Shown: positions 5,097 through 7,572 of the stretch, one piece after another
How positions within the stretch are numbered: position 1 is the stretch's first letter
Layout: each line of letters opens with the position of its first letter
NCBI GenBank assembly: GCA_915066865.1
Contig: CAJZEE010000088.1
Coordinates: forward strand, 1 to 7,572
DNA length: 7,572 nt
DNA from: an uncultured Veillonella sp.
GTDB lineage: Bacteria; Bacillota; Negativicutes; Veillonellales; Veillonellaceae
Reading direction: 5' to 3'
The notes under the pieces: model-generated
The model's input: the letters and a program-made list of their open reading frames with translations, nothing else
Databases searched by the model: none
Told to the model about the DNA's origin: nothing
Made by a program: the position numbers and the translations under genes

Positions 5097-6569
5097 TTAT
5101 AAGTCCTTTTTGACGGTCTTTTTAGGTCCTTCAATAGATGGTTGTATATCTGTAACTGTAGACCGATCAGCCTTTTTAGTCGAGCCTGCATCAACTTTAG
5201 TAGATACCCCATCCTCTTGACCAAGCTGTGCATCCACGGCCGCTTTCAACTCTGACCGTTTTCTGCGTATTCCATTGTCTCCGTGAAAGCGCTGCCATAA
5301 TGCACCACTCATAACAGCAGTCTCACCAAATTTAGACTCTAAGGAGTCTAACACGCTAGCAAGCTTATCCTCTGTTTCATCCTGTGGGGAATCAAAGAGA
5401 CTATCCTGCATAGGAACCTCCTCATCGAGACCACTCACAGTAAGACCTAATAGTCGTATAGGGCCAGGCGGATCCATACAGGTAATCCCTTTAGAACTAC
5501 TACATTTAAAATTCGTAGACTTTACCTTTGTAGTGGCCCCTAACGGTTCCGTATCTTTCTTAGATTCTTTAGGCCGCTTACTCGTCTTATCCTGCATCAA
5601 TTTATTCCACAGAATCAATGCTGTTTCGAAAAATACATGTTCCTGGTCTGACGGTGTATCTAGCCGCTTCTGCCGTGATACGGTGGTAAAATCATCATAC
5701 CGAACCTTGATAGATACAGTATGTCCATGAAGGGTACGTCTCCGAAGCCGTTTCGATAAACGGTTTGCAAAGTACCTAAACTCTAATTCAATAGCACGGC
5801 CATCGGTGAGGTCTTCTTCGTAAGTTTCCTCCGCTCCAATCGATTGTATCTTGCGATCTGTTTCAACAGGTCTATCATCGATACCATTCGCCAGTTCCCA
5901 TATGCGTTTTGCCTGATTTCCCACGAGAGGAATTAAACTGCTTTCATCAGGCAAAGACTGAATATGACGCATCACGTGAAAGCCACCGGCTTTCAAAATT
6001 TTCTCTGTCCGAGGACCAACACCCCAAATACGTTTAATAGGCAAAGGAGCCAGCACCTCTTTTTCACGACCGTATGGGATGACCACAAGACCATCGGGTT
6101 TATCTAAATCAGAGGCCAATTTAGCAAGAAATTTATTGGGTGCTAAGCCTGCAGAAATAATAAGTCCTGTTTTCTCAAATACACGATCTTTAATGGCTCG
6201 TCCTAGCTCTTTAGGACCACTATACATGGTAGACATGCCACTCACTTCAAGAAATGCTTCATCAATAGATAGAGGCTCAATATAAGGGGTGAATTCTTTC
6301 ATAATGAAAAAAATTTGGTTCGACACCTCTTTATAGCGATCCATTCGAGGATATACATAGATCCCATCAGGACAGAGTTTCTTAGCCCTCGAGATTGGCA
6401 TCGCAGAGTGAACACCAAATTTTCGGGCCTCATAGGAACAGGTAGCTACCACACCACGTGAAGAAAGACCACCCACGATTACGGGGTGGCCTTTATACTC
6501 TGGATGATCCAGTTGTTCTATGGACGCGAAGAATGCATCCATATCAACATGCATAATCCAACGTCTCAT
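5097..6569 (-). CDS. dinB: DNA polymerase IV (DinB), extended form
   Basis: Y-family translesion polymerase that copies damaged or misaligned templates without proofreading. Catalytic motifs are intact: HVDMDAFFASIE (7-18) with Asp9 and the Phe13/Phe14 steric gate, and SIDEAFLEV (101-109) with Asp103 and Glu104. CSYEARKFGV (44-53) and the helix-hairpin-helix thumb around IWGVGPRTEKIL (181-192) follow. The little finger starts near 245. At 490 aa it is longer than the usual 350-420. A hydrophilic Lys/Ser/Thr-rich stretch of about 35-40 residues (329-367) interrupts the little finger before PIRLLGLTVSGL. The sliding-clamp motif MQDSLF (387-392) is internal, followed by the usual LDSLESKFGETAVMSGAL segment and then a basic, disordered-looking tail (about 441-490). 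Its ATG follows the arsR stop by two bases, with only a poor site (AGAAG) inside arsR, so translation is probably coupled. No LexA box is visible upstream. Confidence 0.95.
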   Translation of the reverse strand: MRRWIMHVDMDAFFASIEQLDHPEYKGHPVIVGGLSSRGVVATCSYEARKFGVHSAMPISRAKKLCPDGIYVYPRMDRYKEVSNQIFFIMKEFTPYIEPLSIDEAFLEVSGMSTMYSGPKELGRAIKDRVFEKTGLIISAGLAPNKFLAKLASDLDKPDGLVVIPYGREKEVLAPLPIKRIWGVGPRTEKILKAGGFHVMRHIQSLPDESSLIPLVGNQAKRIWELANGIDDRPVETDRKIQSIGAEETYEEDLTDGRAIELEFRYFANRLSKRLRRRTLHGHTVSIKVRYDDFTTVSRQKRLDTPSDQEHVFFETALILWNKLMQDKTSKRPKESKKDTEPLGATTKVKSTNFKCSSSKGITCMDPPGPIRLLGLTVSGLDEEVPMQDSLFDSPQDETEDKLASVLDSLESKFGETAVMSGALWQRFHGDNGIRRKRSELKAAVDAQLGQEDGVSTKVDAGSTKKADRSTVTDIQPSIEGPKKTVKKDL

Positions 6570-6571
6570 TG

Positions 6572-6916
6572 TTACGCTTCTTTTTCGTGCTCAGAAATGC
6601 GGCAGTATTTAATTTGCGCGCAAATGCACTCATCTTTAGTTTTGTATAATTGAGGGAGAATATCTAAAATATCCGCAAATGTAGCTTCATTAATGGAGTA
6701 ACGCGTCCATAAACCATTACGTTGAGAGTTAACTACACCTGCATCAATTAAGATTTTCATGTGGTAACTCAACGTAGATTGAGACAAATTGAAGCTCGCT
6801 AAAATATCGGCCGCACATAATTCATTGCAAGACAACATATCGATGATGTGTAATCTTGTTTCATCGCTTAATGCCTTAAAAATCGTCGCTAAACGTTCGT
6901 AAGAAACTTCAACCAT
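6572..6916 (-). CDS. ArsR-family winged-helix regulator, Cys-rich
   Basis: A 114-aa ArsR/SmtB-type dimeric repressor. The winged helix-turn-helix is clear: ATIFKALSDETRLHIIDML (10-28), recognition helix SQSTLSYHMKIL (45-56), and wing VVNSQRNGLWTRYSI (61-75). These proteins usually leave DNA when they bind metal, metalloid or an oxidant. Possible sensing cysteines are Cys30 and Cys34 (SCNELCAADIL, beside the position used by ArsR's ELCVCDL) and Cys97, Cys99 and Cys105 near the C terminus. The exact pattern matches none of the classical sites I know, so the signal is unassigned. The start has GAGGAG at 6925-6930, 8 bases upstream. It is the first gene of a two-gene operon with dinB (2-bp gap) and lies just after a broken OLD-family gene. 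No arsenic or metal transporter is nearby. Confidence 0.9.
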   Translation of the reverse strand: MVEVSYERLATIFKALSDETRLHIIDMLSCNELCAADILASFNLSQSTLSYHMKILIDAGVVNSQRNGLWTRYSINEATFADILDILPQLYKTKDECICAQIKYCRISEHEKEA

Positions 6917-6965
6917 ATCTTTAACTCCTCAGATCCTTATCAAAAAATATCAATCTACTTCTTGG

Positions 6966-6998
6966 TACTATTATATACTATTTCTTAATGTAAATCTA
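6966..6998 (-). promoter_or_regulatory. Promoter and possible operator of arsR-dinB
   Basis: TATAAT (6975-6970) on the minus strand lies about 54 bases before the arsR start; TAGATT (6998-6993) is a weak -35 at 17 bp. The direct repeat TACTATT (6966-6972 and 6976-6982, 10-bp period) covers the -10, and TATCAA repeats at 6938-6943 and 6948-6953, also with a 10-bp period. Such helical-turn spacing suits a dimeric repressor, and autoregulation by ArsR is usual in the family; binding is inferred. The promoter overlaps the 3' end of the OLD fragment. Confidence 0.45.
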
Positions 6999-7572
6999 TT
7001 TTTTTCTTTATATCAGCTCCTTCTGCACCCTCTTTAAAGTAATCCTCTATAGAACTATTAATATTTTTAAATTCTTCAACAAGAGGATGGGGTATGTCTT
7101 TCTCCTTGAAAATATCGTCTCCCAATAATATTTGAGAAAGTCTTGAGTTTCTTTTTGAGATTAATTCATTCTCAGCATCTCGTAAAGGTCTTAAATAAGT
7201 AGCTTTTAGATACTCCCGTGCTTCAGCTGTTAATGAATATCCTTCTGTGTCCGCACCTGCTTTTACTTCTGAAGGAAGTATTTTATAATCTTTTCTTCTT
7301 ACATCATAAAAAACTCTCAGAATAGGAGTTGATTCTTCTCCTTGTCCTTCCCAAGTAAGCCATTCTGTAAAATTCTTAGCTTCTTCATCCAAAAGTCCTT
7401 TAAACTTTAATTCTATCCTAAGTCTATCAGAGTTATTATAGAAATCGTCTGCTTCAATCTTGATATACTCATAGCTATGGGTCTTTAATACTATTTTTAT
7501 AGCATCAATAATAGCTGTTTTCCCTGAATCGTTTTCACCGATAAGCACATTAAGTCCTTCTGTGAAATTCAG
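6985..7572 (-). CDS. OLD-family ATPase, N-terminal fragment (5' end outside window, 3' end truncated)
   Basis: The frame is open to the right edge (reading LNFTEGLNVLIG at the edge), so the GTG at 7546-7548 is an internal Val and the true start lies outside. Walker A is GENDSGKT, followed by AIIDAIKIVLKT. Further on, YLRPLRDAENELISKRNSRLSQILLG is typical of OLD-like AAA ATPases (overcoming lysogenization defect; phage-exclusion and defence nucleases with an ABC-type ATPase and a C-terminal Toprim domain). Complete members have roughly 500-700 residues. This frame stops about 196 codons from the edge, after GAEGADIKKKIDLH, before the ABC signature, Walker B and Toprim. Neither other frame continues the protein, and the arsR promoter follows at once, so it is probably a decayed or recombined remnant. 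It uses AGA/AGG and ATA codons far more than dinB, suggesting foreign origin. Confidence 0.8.
   Translation of the reverse strand: MNFTEGLNVLIGENDSGKTAIIDAIKIVLKTHSYEYIKIEADDFYNNSDRLRIELKFKGLLDEEAKNFTEWLTWEGQGEESTPILRVFYDVRRKDYKILPSEVKAGADTEGYSLTAEAREYLKATYLRPLRDAENELISKRNSRLSQILLGDDIFKEKDIPHPLVEEFKNINSSIEDYFKEGAEGADIKKKIDLH

Noticed and set aside
5089..5101. Palindrome TATAAA-C-TTTATA at the dinB stop codon
   Set aside because: Pure AT, no U-tract; too weak to call a terminator.
6917..7000. LexA/SOS box upstream of arsR-dinB
   Set aside because: No GAAC-N4-GTTC-like sequence is present.
7546..7548. GTG start for the OLD-family protein
   Set aside because: The frame stays open to the window edge and encodes the conserved strand before Walker A, so GTG is an internal Val.

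Overview
The window looks like one end of a short-read contig from a low-GC, Gram-negative-walled Bacillota (class Negativicutes). Veillonella is my best guess, with moderate confidence. The clues are low GC, strong AGGAGG-type ribosome binding sites, many intrinsic terminators, two exported proteins, a Fur-like operator, a clade-3-type catalase and a Pol IV with an internal QxxLF clamp motif. I could not run a database search. The first 30 bases are Illumina TruSeq adapter, not genome.

Left part (31-630): no credible protein gene. It holds a leftward-transcribed RNA region. A tRNA-Arg(CCU) gene with encoded CCA has its own promoter inside a 13-bp inverted repeat. Its 3' trailer is structured and ends in an intrinsic terminator. 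Further left is a complete small-RNA unit: TTGACA promoter, about 170 nt of hairpins, and a strong terminator. The small RNA and the tRNA trailer share a 35-nt motif that differs only by transitions, and several of those changes preserve base pairs. This is the most novel-looking signal in the window. A second motif of the small RNA recurs further left and is cut by the adapter.

Middle (631-2860): a secreted HAD acid phosphatase / 5'-nucleotidase of the e(P4) type (minus strand) is divergent from an exported protein of unknown function (plus strand). A long hairpin with a U-tract sits between their starts. The unknown gene converges on a heme catalase gene (katA, minus strand) and the two share a hairpin terminator. 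The katA promoter carries a Fur-type palindrome, which suggests iron or peroxide-linked control.

Right part (4670-7572): all on the minus strand. From right to left it holds the N-terminal fragment of an OLD-family ATPase that runs off the right edge and is cut short at its 3' end, an ArsR-family regulator two bases upstream of dinB (DNA polymerase IV, with an internal insertion and a long basic tail), and a small conserved-looking gene of unknown function with its own promoter and terminator. Peroxide removal (katA), lesion-tolerant DNA synthesis (dinB), a thiol-rich ArsR repressor and phosphate or nucleotide scavenging are a plausible stress and nutrition set, but only arsR-dinB looks like a true operon.
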